A DNA stretch of 6,930 nt, taken from Bacteroidales bacterium (GTDB taxonomy: Bacteria; Bacteroidota; Bacteroidia; Bacteroidales; SMBSF39). The notes under the pieces were generated by a model. The model did not search any database. It was not told the origin of the DNA and was given only the letters and a program-made list of their open reading frames with translations. Shown here piece after piece: positions 1-6,455 of this stretch. Every line of letters begins with the position of its first letter. Within the stretch, counting starts at the first letter, position 1. Location: assembly GCA_021107685.1 (NCBI GenBank), contig JAIOSH010000109.1:1-6930 (forward strand), given 5' to 3'. The position numbers and the translations under genes were made by a program.

Positions 1-45
1 CTTAGGGTTTGTAAAGAAATAAAGTATGCAAAATTGACGAAGTAA

Positions 46-125
46 TTTTGTGCTTTGTCAAGGCGCAAAAGTTGCGAATAGCCACAGTTTATTTAATACT
101 TTTGCAACGAAGAGAAAGCACAAAA
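46..125. repeat. Nested inverted repeat (possible interspersed element or structured RNA)
   Basis: An outer perfect 11-bp inverted repeat pairs 46-56 (TTTTGTGCTTT) with 115-125 (AAAGCACAAAA). Inside it, GCAAAAG at 65-71 pairs with CTTTTGC at 99-105. The left inner arm can alternatively form its own small hairpin, CGCAA-AAG-TTGCG, at 64-76. The patch is about 38% GC, above its surroundings. It lies just past the 3' end of queE. No U-tract follows the stem on the minus strand, so it does not look like a standard terminator. The octamer CTTAGGGT occurs at 1-8 and again at 164-171, flanking the structure, which could be a target duplication or chance. I see no protein-coding content in 1-164. Confidence 0.5.
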
Positions 126-164
126 GATCGAGTCAAGATGTATGGGTTATTTTTTTACAATCCC

Positions 165-791
165 TTAGGGTATTTTCATATATTTATGACTTTGAATTGA
201 AATATTCCATTTGGGATTCATTAATACATAATCAACTATTTGAGGCATAATTATATTACTTTTACTCCATTCGGGCTGTAGAAATAATTTACAATCTTTA
301 TTAACCTTCATAGCATTTTTTTCAGCCCATTCAAAATCACCTAATTCATATATAATAACTTTCAATTCATTAGCTATATTATATATTTTTTTATTTGGTT
401 TTCCATTTTTTTTAGGTGAAAGGCATATCCAGTCCCATTTTCCGCTAAATGAATGTACGCCGGATGTTTCAAGAAATGTTTTTATATTTCTTTTTTTTAG
501 TTCTATACAAAAATAATCAAGATTATATAATAAAGGTTCTCCGCCTGTTACTACAACAGCTTTAGCAGGACATTCAGCAGCTCTTTTAACAATATCATCG
601 GTTAAAGTGAGGGGCCATAGCCGGGCATTCCATGATTCCTTTTCATCACACCAAAGGCAACCTACATCGCAGCCACCAATTCTAGTAAAATATGCAGGTT
701 TGCCGGTATGAAATCCTTCTCCCTGTATGCTGTAAAATTCTTCCATTACCGGAAGAAGCTTCCCTTTATTTAATAGTTCAGTTTCTTTCAA
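165..791 (-). CDS. queE: 7-carboxy-7-deazaguanine synthase QueE (radical SAM)
   Basis: QueE is a cytoplasmic radical SAM enzyme. It converts 6-carboxy-tetrahydropterin to 7-carboxy-7-deazaguanine in the pathway to preQ0 and queuosine. The 208-residue protein has the N-terminal EFYSIQGEG signature (about 18-26) and then the 4Fe-4S ligands C41, C45 and C48 as CDVGCLWC (CX3CX2C). GGEP at 83-86 is the SAM-binding motif, and the C-terminus (QSHKYMKIP) is typical of the family in Bacteroidota. Length is normal and no key residue is missing. The start is odd: the frame opens with TTG at 791, directly after the ilvE stop. The first ATG is codon 16 (746), but that would cut off the family-like stretch NKGKLLPV, so I prefer TTG. 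Its position suggests translation coupled to ilvE. No other queuosine gene is in the window. Confidence 0.93.
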   Translation of the reverse strand: MKETELLNKGKLLPVMEEFYSIQGEGFHTGKPAYFTRIGGCDVGCLWCDEKESWNARLWPLTLTDDIVKRAAECPAKAVVVTGGEPLLYNLDYFCIELKKRNIKTFLETSGVHSFSGKWDWICLSPKKNGKPNKKIYNIANELKVIIYELGDFEWAEKNAMKVNKDCKLFLQPEWSKSNIIMPQIVDYVLMNPKWNISIQSHKYMKIP

Positions 792-1820
792 TTATTCAAT
801 AATAAGATTCCAACCGTATTTATCAGTTTCTTCCCCTTCCTGGATAGCTCTTAATTTTTTATACAATTTTGTTGAAACAGGTCCTGCTTTTCCGTCTTTA
901 CAATAATCATAAACTTTAGCTGTTTTTCTTTCAACTATTTTTTTAATAGGAGAAATTACTGCTGCAGTACCACAAGCACCTACTTCATCAAACTCTGCTA
1001 ATTCTTCAATAGGTACCTGTCTTTGTTCAACAGTCATTCCCATATCTTTAGCTAGTGTTCTTAGACTCATATTAGTAATTGAAGGAAGGATAGTATCGGA
1101 AGCAGGTGTAATATATGTATTACCTTTAATACCAAAAAAATTTGCCGGTCCGGCTTCATCAATATAATTATTTTCTTTGGAGTCTAAAAATAATACAGAG
1201 GCAAATCCTTCATCGTGAGCCCTAGTGCCTGGTTTAAGACTTGCTGCATAATTACCACCAACTTTAATATGACCGGTTCCTTGTGGAGCAGCACGGTCAA
1301 AATCATGCACAAGCTGTATGTTTACAGGTTTAAATCCTTCTTTAAAATATGGACCTACAGGTCCTACAAAAACTAAAAACATATATTCATTGGCAGGTTT
1401 TACTCCAACCTGTGGGCCCGTACCAATAAGCAATGGACGAATATATAAGGAAGCTCCTTTACCATAAGGCGGCATATATTTTTTATTTAATTTAATAACA
1501 GTTACTATTGCTTCTTTAAATAAATCCAAAGGTATTTCAGCCATCATAATTCCATTAGCTGAGTTTTGCATTCTTTTAGCATTTTCTTCCCATCGAAATA
1601 CCCTGATCTTTCCATCTTTGCCGGTGAATGCCTTCATTCCTTCAAAGGATTCCTGCCCATAATGAAGGCACGTTGCAGCTATATGTATATTAATAATTTC
1701 TGAAGAAGAAATCTCAAGATTTCCCCATTCGCCATTTCTCCAGTAACAGCGAACATTATAATCGGTTTTAAAATAACCAAAAGGTAAATTTCCCCAATCA
1801 ATATTTTCCATATTTTCCAT
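792..1820 (-). CDS. ilvE: Branched-chain amino acid aminotransferase (class IV PLP)
   Basis: This cytoplasmic PLP enzyme catalyses the last step of leucine, isoleucine and valine synthesis by transamination of the 2-keto acids with glutamate, and can act in reverse in breakdown. The 342-residue protein matches the longer BCAT form. LHYGQESFEGMKAF at 52-65 is the substrate-side motif. K186 in GTGHIKVGGNYAAS is the Schiff-base lysine. E222 in DEAGPANFF is the acidic residue expected to bind the pyridine nitrogen. ACGTAAVISP near 285-295 binds the cofactor phosphate. ATG at 1820 is the first start; Met4 is a second possible one. The gene's TAA stop is followed at once, in the same frame, by queE, so the two are probably one transcript. 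No leader peptide or attenuator is visible in the 58 bases upstream. Confidence 0.95.
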   Translation of the reverse strand: MENMENIDWGNLPFGYFKTDYNVRCYWRNGEWGNLEISSSEIINIHIAATCLHYGQESFEGMKAFTGKDGKIRVFRWEENAKRMQNSANGIMMAEIPLDLFKEAIVTVIKLNKKYMPPYGKGASLYIRPLLIGTGPQVGVKPANEYMFLVFVGPVGPYFKEGFKPVNIQLVHDFDRAAPQGTGHIKVGGNYAASLKPGTRAHDEGFASVLFLDSKENNYIDEAGPANFFGIKGNTYITPASDTILPSITNMSLRTLAKDMGMTVEQRQVPIEELAEFDEVGACGTAAVISPIKKIVERKTAKVYDYCKDGKAGPVSTKLYKKLRAIQEGEETDKYGWNLIIE

Positions 1821-1878
1821 AATAATAATTTATTAAAAAAATCTAAATGCTTAGTTTATAGACAAATTATATGTATTA

Positions 1879-2057
1879 TTATAACACGTGTTTTTTCCAG
1901 TTTTCTATTTTCAGACCAGGAATTCTTTTGAAATGATTTTCATTATTAGTAATGAGCGACATTTCATTCTCAATGGCAATTCCAGCAATTAATAAGTTAT
2001 TATACTTATCTCTATTACTTCAAAGTCTATCAAATAAGTTTCAAGATTTTTTACAAA
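1879..2057 (-). pseudogene. Decayed VapC-family PIN-domain toxin remnant
   Basis: Two pieces in different frames read like the C-terminal half of a VapC/PIN RNase toxin. The upstream piece (2057-2004) encodes NLETYLIDFEVIEIS. The downstream piece (about 2010-1879) reads KYNNLLIAGIAIENEMSLIT, then NNENHF, then KRIPGLKIENWKKH, and ends at TAA (1881-1879). In intact VapC proteins, roughly 30-35 residues lie between FEVIEI and LLIA. Here that stretch, including one of the acidic catalytic positions, is missing, and the frame changes at the junction. The N-terminal half with its catalytic Asp is also absent, and no antitoxin gene is next to it. It therefore cannot encode an active toxin and is a relic of a lost toxin–antitoxin locus between the Sia-like cluster and ilvE. 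Confidence 0.75.
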
Positions 2058-2075
2058 AATACAATTTTTATTGTA
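2055..2075 (-). terminator. Intrinsic terminator after the Sia-like cluster
   Basis: On the minus strand, TACAAT, a loop AAAA and ATTGTA form a perfect 6-bp stem (2075-2060), followed by five T residues (2059-2055). It starts four bases beyond the stop codon of the last gene in the cluster. The stem is weak (mostly A-T) but has the correct order and polarity for rho-independent termination of the transcript coming from 5809. Confidence 0.5.
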
Positions 2076-2078
2076 AAA

Positions 2079-2564
2079 TTAAGTTTCAGTAACAATCAAT
2101 TTTTCTTTTCTTGCTTTTTTCAGTAAAGAATGTTCTAAAAGCATTTCTGCCGGTTTAATCAAAAGGGCAATACCCAATTTAATAAATAAGGCAGTATAAA
2201 ATCCTGTGAATTTTTCAATATAAGGTTCAATGATTGATTCCAATATTAAAAATAAAATAATTGCAACAATAAAAACTATTGTTGTTGCTTTTCTGCTTAT
2301 TTTTGTTTTAGTAAGTTCATCTATTGTATCCTGTAATTGTATGTTTCTATTATAAAGTTTTTCATTAGTTTGATCCAATTTCTTTTGAAGCCTATCACTT
2401 ATTTTTGTTATAACCTTACTTTGACTAACAATATCTTCATAATTTTCAATAAGCTTTTCCAGTTCAATACGATATTCTGAACTTGTGAGATTTCTCTTTT
2501 TAAGAAATAACTTACTTTGCTCAAGATTATCCAATTCTCTTTGATAAATGTTTATCTCACTCAT
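2079..2564 (-). CDS. Coiled-coil protein with two C-terminal membrane segments; candidate SiaC partner
   Basis: I do not recognise a named family. The 161-residue protein has a charged helical N-terminal half, with probable coiled coil at about 31-88, where the stretch VITKISDRLQKKL is followed by asparagine- and leucine-spaced heptads. Two hydrophobic segments follow, near 94-112 and 122-138, and then a short basic tail. A cytoplasmic coiled coil anchored by a membrane hairpin is the likely topology. The ATG lies inside the end of siaC: the genes overlap by 8 bases (ATGAGTGA), implying translational coupling. In Pseudomonas this position belongs to siaD, whose product carries a coiled-coil region next to its GGDEF domain. 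Here there is no GGDEF domain. I infer that this protein receives the SiaC signal at the membrane, but nothing in the sequence proves it. Confidence 0.8.
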   Translation of the reverse strand: MSEINIYQRELDNLEQSKLFLKKRNLTSSEYRIELEKLIENYEDIVSQSKVITKISDRLQKKLDQTNEKLYNRNIQLQDTIDELTKTKISRKATTIVFIVAIILFLILESIIEPYIEKFTGFYTALFIKLGIALLIKPAEMLLEHSLLKKARKEKLIVTET

Positions 2565-2937
2565 TAATTATAATTTCAAAAGGTAGTTCAGTTACATCTT
2601 TATAATCTTTACCTGTTTCCATCATTTCTTCATCATTTTTATCATAATACCATTCTATAAGAATATTTTTATTATCAATGTTTTGAATTTTTTGTAATTT
2701 CTTAAAAATTTCCAGAATAAATTTTGATGAGCTTGTGTTAAAATATTCAAGGTAAACTTTTATAATTGTATTTTCATTAGGTTTTTTAATATATTGGTCA
2801 ATCCAGGATAATACCGGAGTATAAAATTCAAAAGAATTTTCAGGAATTGACCTGCCTTTTATTTCCAGAACACCGCTTTGTGCATTAAAATTGATCTCCG
2901 GTGTTTGTTTTGTTTTTTTTATTATTAAAGATTCCAT
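2557..2937 (-). CDS. siaC: SiaC family regulatory phosphoprotein (DUF1987)
   Basis: This 126-residue protein resembles SiaC, a small cytoplasmic switch protein with an anti-sigma-factor-antagonist-like fold. Recognisable family features are TPEINFNAQSGVLEIKGRS (12-30), followed by SIPENSFEFYTPVLSWIDQY and then LEYFNTSSSKFILEIFKKL (63-81). Thr68 lies in the NTSSSK motif and matches in number and context the Thr68 phosphosite of Pseudomonas aeruginosa SiaC, which SiaB phosphorylates and SiaA dephosphorylates. The gene lies 13 bases after the kinase gene and overlaps the following membrane-protein gene by 8 bases, so the three should be made together. In Pseudomonas, unphosphorylated SiaC binds and activates the diguanylate cyclase SiaD. 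No such enzyme is seen here, so its target must lie elsewhere or be the downstream protein. Confidence 0.88.
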   Translation of the reverse strand: MESLIIKKTKQTPEINFNAQSGVLEIKGRSIPENSFEFYTPVLSWIDQYIKKPNENTIIKVYLEYFNTSSSKFILEIFKKLQKIQNIDNKNILIEWYYDKNDEEMMETGKDYKDVTELPFEIIINE

Positions 2938-2950
2938 ATTTAAATAATTA

Positions 2951-3490
2951 TTATTTTTTTACTTTAATTTTAAATTCATAAAAAGAAACGCTACTATTTA
3001 TTTTTTTAAAATTATATTCAATTTTCTCACCTGATTTTCTGGCAACATCTATCATTCCTAAATTTGCACCGCCTTTAGCTGAAATTTCACTGTTGTTAAG
3101 AATTTTTCTGTACCAATCACGCAATTCATCTTTAGATAATGAATTAATAGTTTCAAGTCGTTTTTGGATAGGCGGAATATTTTTATTCCTTATATAATTA
3201 CCTGTTAAAATATTATAATATTCATTTTCGTACCAGATTAAAATCAATGATGATTTGGTATTTTCATTTTTTATCAATCCTTTTTCAGTATGATGATATA
3301 AATTTTGAAGACACTCGACCAGGATATTAAAAATTTTTTTCTTAATTATACCTTTTTCATTAGCAGCATCAAGCTTGTTTTCTGCTACATCAAGAACCAT
3401 GGAAATAATTTCAGAAGTAATTTCGCCTTTAAATGATAAAATAATATTTTTATTTTTCATTTTGCAAAATTGATCATAAGCATGTAACAT
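2951..3490 (-). CDS. siaB: SiaB family protein kinase (GHKL-like)
   Basis: The 179-residue protein looks like the SiaB kinase family, a divergent GHKL ATPase fold related in logic to SpoIIAB/RsbW anti-sigma kinases. An N-box-like helix lies at about 51-67 (KKIFNILVECLQNLYHH), with E59 and N63 in the expected ATP/Mg positions. A glycine-rich segment, SAKGGANLGMIDVARKSG (137-154), fits the ATP-lid/G-box region. The N-terminal half (KNIILSFKGEITSEII) matches the usual start of the family, so ATG 3490 is preferred to Met11. It probably phosphorylates the SiaC homologue encoded 13 bases downstream, opposing the PP2C phosphatase encoded 54 bases upstream. The protein is soluble, with no membrane segment. 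The family assignment rests on motifs plus gene order. Confidence 0.85.
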   Translation of the reverse strand: MLHAYDQFCKMKNKNIILSFKGEITSEIISMVLDVAENKLDAANEKGIIKKKIFNILVECLQNLYHHTEKGLIKNENTKSSLILIWYENEYYNILTGNYIRNKNIPPIQKRLETINSLSKDELRDWYRKILNNSEISAKGGANLGMIDVARKSGEKIEYNFKKINSSVSFYEFKIKVKK

Positions 3491-3516
3491 TATATTAAAA
3501 TTTATTTTTAAAATTA

Positions 3517-3524
3517 CAAATTTA
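3517..3524 (-). promoter_or_regulatory. Possible Bacteroidota -7 promoter element before siaB
   Basis: In the 54-base gap between the phosphatase stop and siaB, the minus strand reads TAAATTTG. This matches the Bacteroidota -7 consensus TAnnTTTG and would put the transcript start about 20 bases before the siaB ATG. I see no clear TTTG -33 element upstream. In DNA this AT-rich such a match can arise by chance. It would allow kinase, SiaC and the membrane protein to be transcribed apart from the phosphatase. Confidence 0.25.
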
Positions 3525-3544
3525 AAAAAAATAAATGATTAAGT

Positions 3545-5809
3545 TTAATTAAATTTTACACCTACTACCAATAAATCATCAATTTGTTCTAAATCACCCT
3601 TCCAGTTATTTATGGTTTTTTCCAATATTTCATATTGTTTAATCATAGGTTTATCTTGAATATCAAGTAAAAGCTTTCTGAATGGTGCGTAATAGAATTT
3701 TTTACCTGATTTTCCTCCAAACTGATCAGCATAGCCATCAGTGAAAATATAAACCGTATCACCCTTGCATAAATTAATTATATGATTTGTAAAATCTTTA
3801 TATGCTTTTGGATGAAACCCAATAGGCATCCTGTCGGCTTTTATTTCAAAAAATTTATATTTATCATCGCTATATTTTAAGTGGGAATTTAAAAAATCAT
3901 CTTTTTTCCCGGTCTGATTATCAAAATAATTTGAATCAGATATTACAGGACGAATAATATAAAGCGGGTTATATGCCCCTGCGTATTGTAATTCAAGAGT
4001 TTTATTATCAATAATAATTAGTGCAATATCAATTCCATCTTTTGATTCTCCTTCTTTACCGGTTTGATGTAATGAATTAATTACATTTTCGCGAAGCCGG
4101 TTTAAAATAAGATTAGCCTGAAGTTTTTCGCTTTTATTAACAATTTCATTTAAAAAAGCAACACCAAGCATACTCATAAATGCACCGGGTACACCATGCC
4201 CTGTAGAATCGGCTGCTGCAAGAATGATCTTATCATCCCTTTGAGTTAACCAGTAATAGTCGCCACTAACAATATCTTTAGGTTTATAAAATATAAAATG
4301 TTCAGGTAAGACTTTATTAATGATATTCTGTGGAGGTAAAATAGCTCTTTGAATTCGTTGGGCATAATGAATACTATCTGTAATATTCTGTTTCTGTTCT
4401 TTTATCCGGTCTCTTTGAATAACTGCTATGTTTCGTTGTTTTTCCACTTCATCACTTTGTGCCTGGATTTTTTCATTATGTAATGCAAGTTGTTCATTAG
4501 CCTTCTTTTTAATTTTATACCTGTTATATATTAAAAAAACTAAAGCCAATACTAAAACAAAACCTCCAATAACCGAATATATAATAATATTTTTTCGGGC
4601 AAGCTTTGTATTATTAATTTCGTTTTCTTTTTTTAGCAATTCATTTTCCTTATCTTTTTTTTCAGTTTCATATCTTGTCTGCATTTTTGCAAATCTTTCA
4701 TTGCTTTCCCTTTTAAGAATTGTATCCTGCAATTCTGCATAAAATTTTTGGTATTTAAATGCTTTTTGATAATTATGAATTTTAAGATATGCTTCTGATA
4801 AGGATTGATAAGCTGTTTTAATATCATCCCACGAACCTATCTCTTTTGCTATATACAGACTTTTTTCAATATATTTGATAGCCTCCTGAATTTTTCCGGT
4901 CTTATAATAAACTTGCCCGATATTCTTCAGGCTTTCGGCAATTCCTTGTTTATATCCAAGCGATTCATAAATTTCTAAGGATTTCATATAATATTCCAGC
5001 GTCTTGTTTACCATACCCAAAATATCATAAATAGTTCCAATATTATTATATGAACCGGCTATACCTTTTTTATTTCCAAGTTCTTTCTTGATATTTAACG
5101 ATTCAAAATGAAAATACAGGGCAGTATCATAATAGCTTTTCTCTTTTAATTCATTCCCAATTTCATAATAAATATTTCCAATATTAAAATATGATGTTGC
5201 AATTGCCTGCTTATTGCCTATTACTTTTCTCAGTTCTAATGCTTTTATATAGTAATCCTTTGCTTTAAGATAATTACTCTGTTTAAAATGAATAATACCA
5301 ATATTGTTGTATAAAGTAGCTATTCCTTCTTTATTTCCAAGTTCTTCAAAAATATTAATGGATTTAAACCAATATTCTAATGTTTTATCAAAATTCCGTT
5401 GATAAAAATATATAATGCCCAGATTGTTATAAATACTTGCTTCACCTTGTTTATCATTTATTTCTTTATAAATTTCCAATGCTTTTAAATAATAATTTTG
5501 TGCATTATTATATTTACCTTTATTGTCATAAACAACACCAATATTACTATAAGATTTGGCAATACCTTTTTTAAAATTACATTCATTAGCCAATTCAAGA
5601 GCCTGTTCACCAAACTCTATTGCTTTTTCAGGATCTATTCCTCCCAATTCCCAGCATAGTTCATTCAATACATTAATTCTTACAGTATCTGCTACTTTAT
5701 GTTTTAATATAGTTTGTAAACTGTCAATGCTGGAGTTTTGTGCAGTAATAAAAGGAAAATAAATAAATATCAAAAATAAATTGATTAAATACACATAAGA
5801 CTTTTTCAT
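3545..5809 (-). CDS. TPR-sensor SpoIIE/PP2C-type serine phosphatase, SiaA-like role
   Basis: This 754-residue membrane phosphatase has, in order: a signal peptide (1-23, ending ITAQ), about seven or eight TPR units of roughly 40 residues (about 45-360), and a coiled coil (365-405). A single membrane segment (about 407-427), a cytoplasmic coiled coil (430-475) and a SpoIIE/PP2C domain (about 476-754) complete it. The metal-binding acidic motifs are all present: SGDYYW (D517), AAADSTGHGVPGAFMS (D534), DGIDIAL (591-597), FTDGYADQFGG (D691) and QIDDLLVVG (D744/D745). It should therefore be an active Mn/Mg-dependent Ser/Thr phosphatase. The TPR array would lie in the periplasm as a sensor or protein-binding part, in place of the HAMP-linked sensor of Pseudomonas SiaA. 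Standing first in the cluster, it most likely dephosphorylates the SiaC homologue. TPR–SpoIIE proteins are common in Bacteroidota, so the link to SiaC rests on gene order. Confidence 0.93.
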   Translation of the reverse strand: MKKSYVYLINLFLIFIYFPFITAQNSSIDSLQTILKHKVADTVRINVLNELCWELGGIDPEKAIEFGEQALELANECNFKKGIAKSYSNIGVVYDNKGKYNNAQNYYLKALEIYKEINDKQGEASIYNNLGIIYFYQRNFDKTLEYWFKSINIFEELGNKEGIATLYNNIGIIHFKQSNYLKAKDYYIKALELRKVIGNKQAIATSYFNIGNIYYEIGNELKEKSYYDTALYFHFESLNIKKELGNKKGIAGSYNNIGTIYDILGMVNKTLEYYMKSLEIYESLGYKQGIAESLKNIGQVYYKTGKIQEAIKYIEKSLYIAKEIGSWDDIKTAYQSLSEAYLKIHNYQKAFKYQKFYAELQDTILKRESNERFAKMQTRYETEKKDKENELLKKENEINNTKLARKNIIIYSVIGGFVLVLALVFLIYNRYKIKKKANEQLALHNEKIQAQSDEVEKQRNIAVIQRDRIKEQKQNITDSIHYAQRIQRAILPPQNIINKVLPEHFIFYKPKDIVSGDYYWLTQRDDKIILAAADSTGHGVPGAFMSMLGVAFLNEIVNKSEKLQANLILNRLRENVINSLHQTGKEGESKDGIDIALIIIDNKTLELQYAGAYNPLYIIRPVISDSNYFDNQTGKKDDFLNSHLKYSDDKYKFFEIKADRMPIGFHPKAYKDFTNHIINLCKGDTVYIFTDGYADQFGGKSGKKFYYAPFRKLLLDIQDKPMIKQYEILEKTINNWKGDLEQIDDLLVVGVKFN

Positions 5810-5904
5810 AAATTATAAACCTTAAAATAATTTATAAAATTAATAATTTTTTTTTAGTTTTAAATATTTTATTAATTTTACAAAAAAAATTAAACTATTT
5901 AATT
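5810..5904. promoter_or_regulatory. Divergent intergenic promoter region
   Basis: This 95-base, almost purely A/T spacer separates the minus-strand phosphatase gene from the plus-strand gene at 5905, so both promoters must lie here. Each direction carries TAATTTTA, one base from the Bacteroidota -7 consensus TAnnTTTG: plus strand at 5873-5880 and minus strand at 5842-5835. They sit about 25 bases before the respective start codons. An AAGG at about 5822-5819 (minus) is a possible weak ribosome site. No operator-like palindrome stands out beyond the A/T background. Confidence 0.35.
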
Positions 5905-6339
5905 ATGGCCGAATTTAATTTTAAACAAATTATTTATGCCGGAATGGTTACTATTGCCGGTGTTGACGAAAGAGTTTCGACTCTTGAACAAAAACATGTT
6001 AACGAAGTTTTTGATAAATATATTCAATTATCAAAAAAGGAAAAAAAAGAAGTAATAAAATTATGGGAAGCAAAGCAGGAAGAAGGTTTTACAAAACTCT
6101 TAATTGATGAATTAAAAGCTTTTCCTAAAAGAGATCAGATTGAAGCCTATACATACATAATGAAATTTATTAGCTGGACAAAAACTCAATATAATAAAAG
6201 TAAAAGAGTAATACCAAAAGGAATTGATCCTGAAAGAGCTGAAATGAATATGTATTATGAAAGGGCTGATATGATTAGAAAAGACCTTGATTTCACTGAT
6301 AGTGAATATACAAAATTAACAAGAACAAAAAATAAATAA
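5905..6339 (+). CDS. Small helical protein, possibly TerB-like; function unknown
   Basis: The 144-residue soluble protein is predicted by eye to be mostly helical and rich in Lys and Glu. It has no signal peptide or membrane segment. The N-terminal part, GMVTIAGVDERVSTLEQKHV (13-32), resembles the first helices of TerB-fold proteins, where an acidic VD-x-x-V-s-x-x-E motif is usual. A second, less certain repeat, LLIDELKAFPKRDQIEAYTY, follows around 65-84. The match is too weak to name a family firmly. The C-terminal 45 residues (IPKGIDPERAEMNMYYERAD onward) resemble nothing I recognise. The gene is transcribed alone, divergently from the phosphatase, and ends inside a strong AT hairpin terminator. 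Nothing in the context fixes a role; a link to the Sia-like cluster is only positional. Confidence 0.85.
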   Translation: MAEFNFKQIIYAGMVTIAGVDERVSTLEQKHVNEVFDKYIQLSKKEKKEVIKLWEAKQEEGFTKLLIDELKAFPKRDQIEAYTYIMKFISWTKTQYNKSKRVIPKGIDPERAEMNMYYERADMIRKDLDFTDSEYTKLTRTKNK

Positions 6340-6355
6340 AAATTTATTTTTTGTT
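6324..6355 (+). terminator. AT-only hairpin terminator with perfect 14-bp stem
   Basis: AACAAAAAATAAAT (6324-6337) is the exact reverse complement of ATTTATTTTTTGTT (6342-6355), with a four-base AAAA loop. The left arm begins inside the last codons of the 5905 gene, and the stop codon (6337-6339) spans the stem/loop junction. Six consecutive T residues in the right arm supply the U-tract. The position and perfect stem support intrinsic termination, though an A-U stem is weaker than the usual GC-rich one. Confidence 0.6.
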
Positions 6356-6425
6356 AAGACATAACTTGGACAAGCCCGTGTACAACTTCGTTGGTTGCAA
6401 TTGCAGGACTGACATTCCTGTAGAA
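6356..6425. repeat. GC-richer non-coding patch with three short inverted repeats
   Basis: This patch is about 46% GC, well above its surroundings. It contains three small dyads in a row: CAAC-TTC-GTTG (6383-6393), the perfect palindrome TGCAATTGCA (6396-6405), and CAGGA-ctgacat-TCCTG (6404-6420). No convincing reading frame crosses it. It separates the helical-protein gene from the toxin-like locus. It could be an interspersed repeat, a scar of a mobile element, or a structured RNA; I cannot tell which. The core CTTCGTTG also occurs on the minus strand in the inverted repeat near the window's left end. Confidence 0.35.
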
Positions 6426-6455
6426 AATATTTTTTTTTATTAAAAAAATTAATTA

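Noticed and set aside
50..250. Plus-strand 66-codon frame at the left end
   Set aside because: It crosses the inverted repeat and the antisense end of queE and resembles no protein family.
1840..1880. Possible ilvE promoter element ATAATTTG
   Set aside because: The spacing between TA and TTTG does not fit TAnnTTTG, and no -33 element is visible, so it is not listed as a promoter.
1995..2081. Open frame continuing past the stop of the coiled-coil membrane protein into the VapC relic
   Set aside because: The frame stays open for about 28 codons after TAA, but it crosses a terminator hairpin and decayed toxin sequence. Chance is a better explanation than readthrough.
4428..4742. Plus-strand open frame of 104 codons inside the phosphatase gene
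   Set aside because: It is the antisense shadow of the coiled-coil/TM part of the SpoIIE gene. Its Ser/Phe/Leu-rich composition mirrors Lys/Glu codons on the other strand.
4633..4827. Minus-strand 64-codon frame
   Set aside because: It is an out-of-frame shadow within the well-supported phosphatase reading frame, made of Lys/Ile-rich low-complexity residues.
4860..5640. Periodic similarity about every 120 bases suggesting a DNA tandem repeat or CRISPR-like array
   Set aside because: It is the coding echo of successive 40-residue TPR units; the copies are diverged at DNA level and lie in a single reading frame.
5556..5762. Plus-strand open frame of 68 codons
   Set aside because: It lies wholly antisense to the signal peptide and first TPR units of the phosphatase, with no sign of independent coding.
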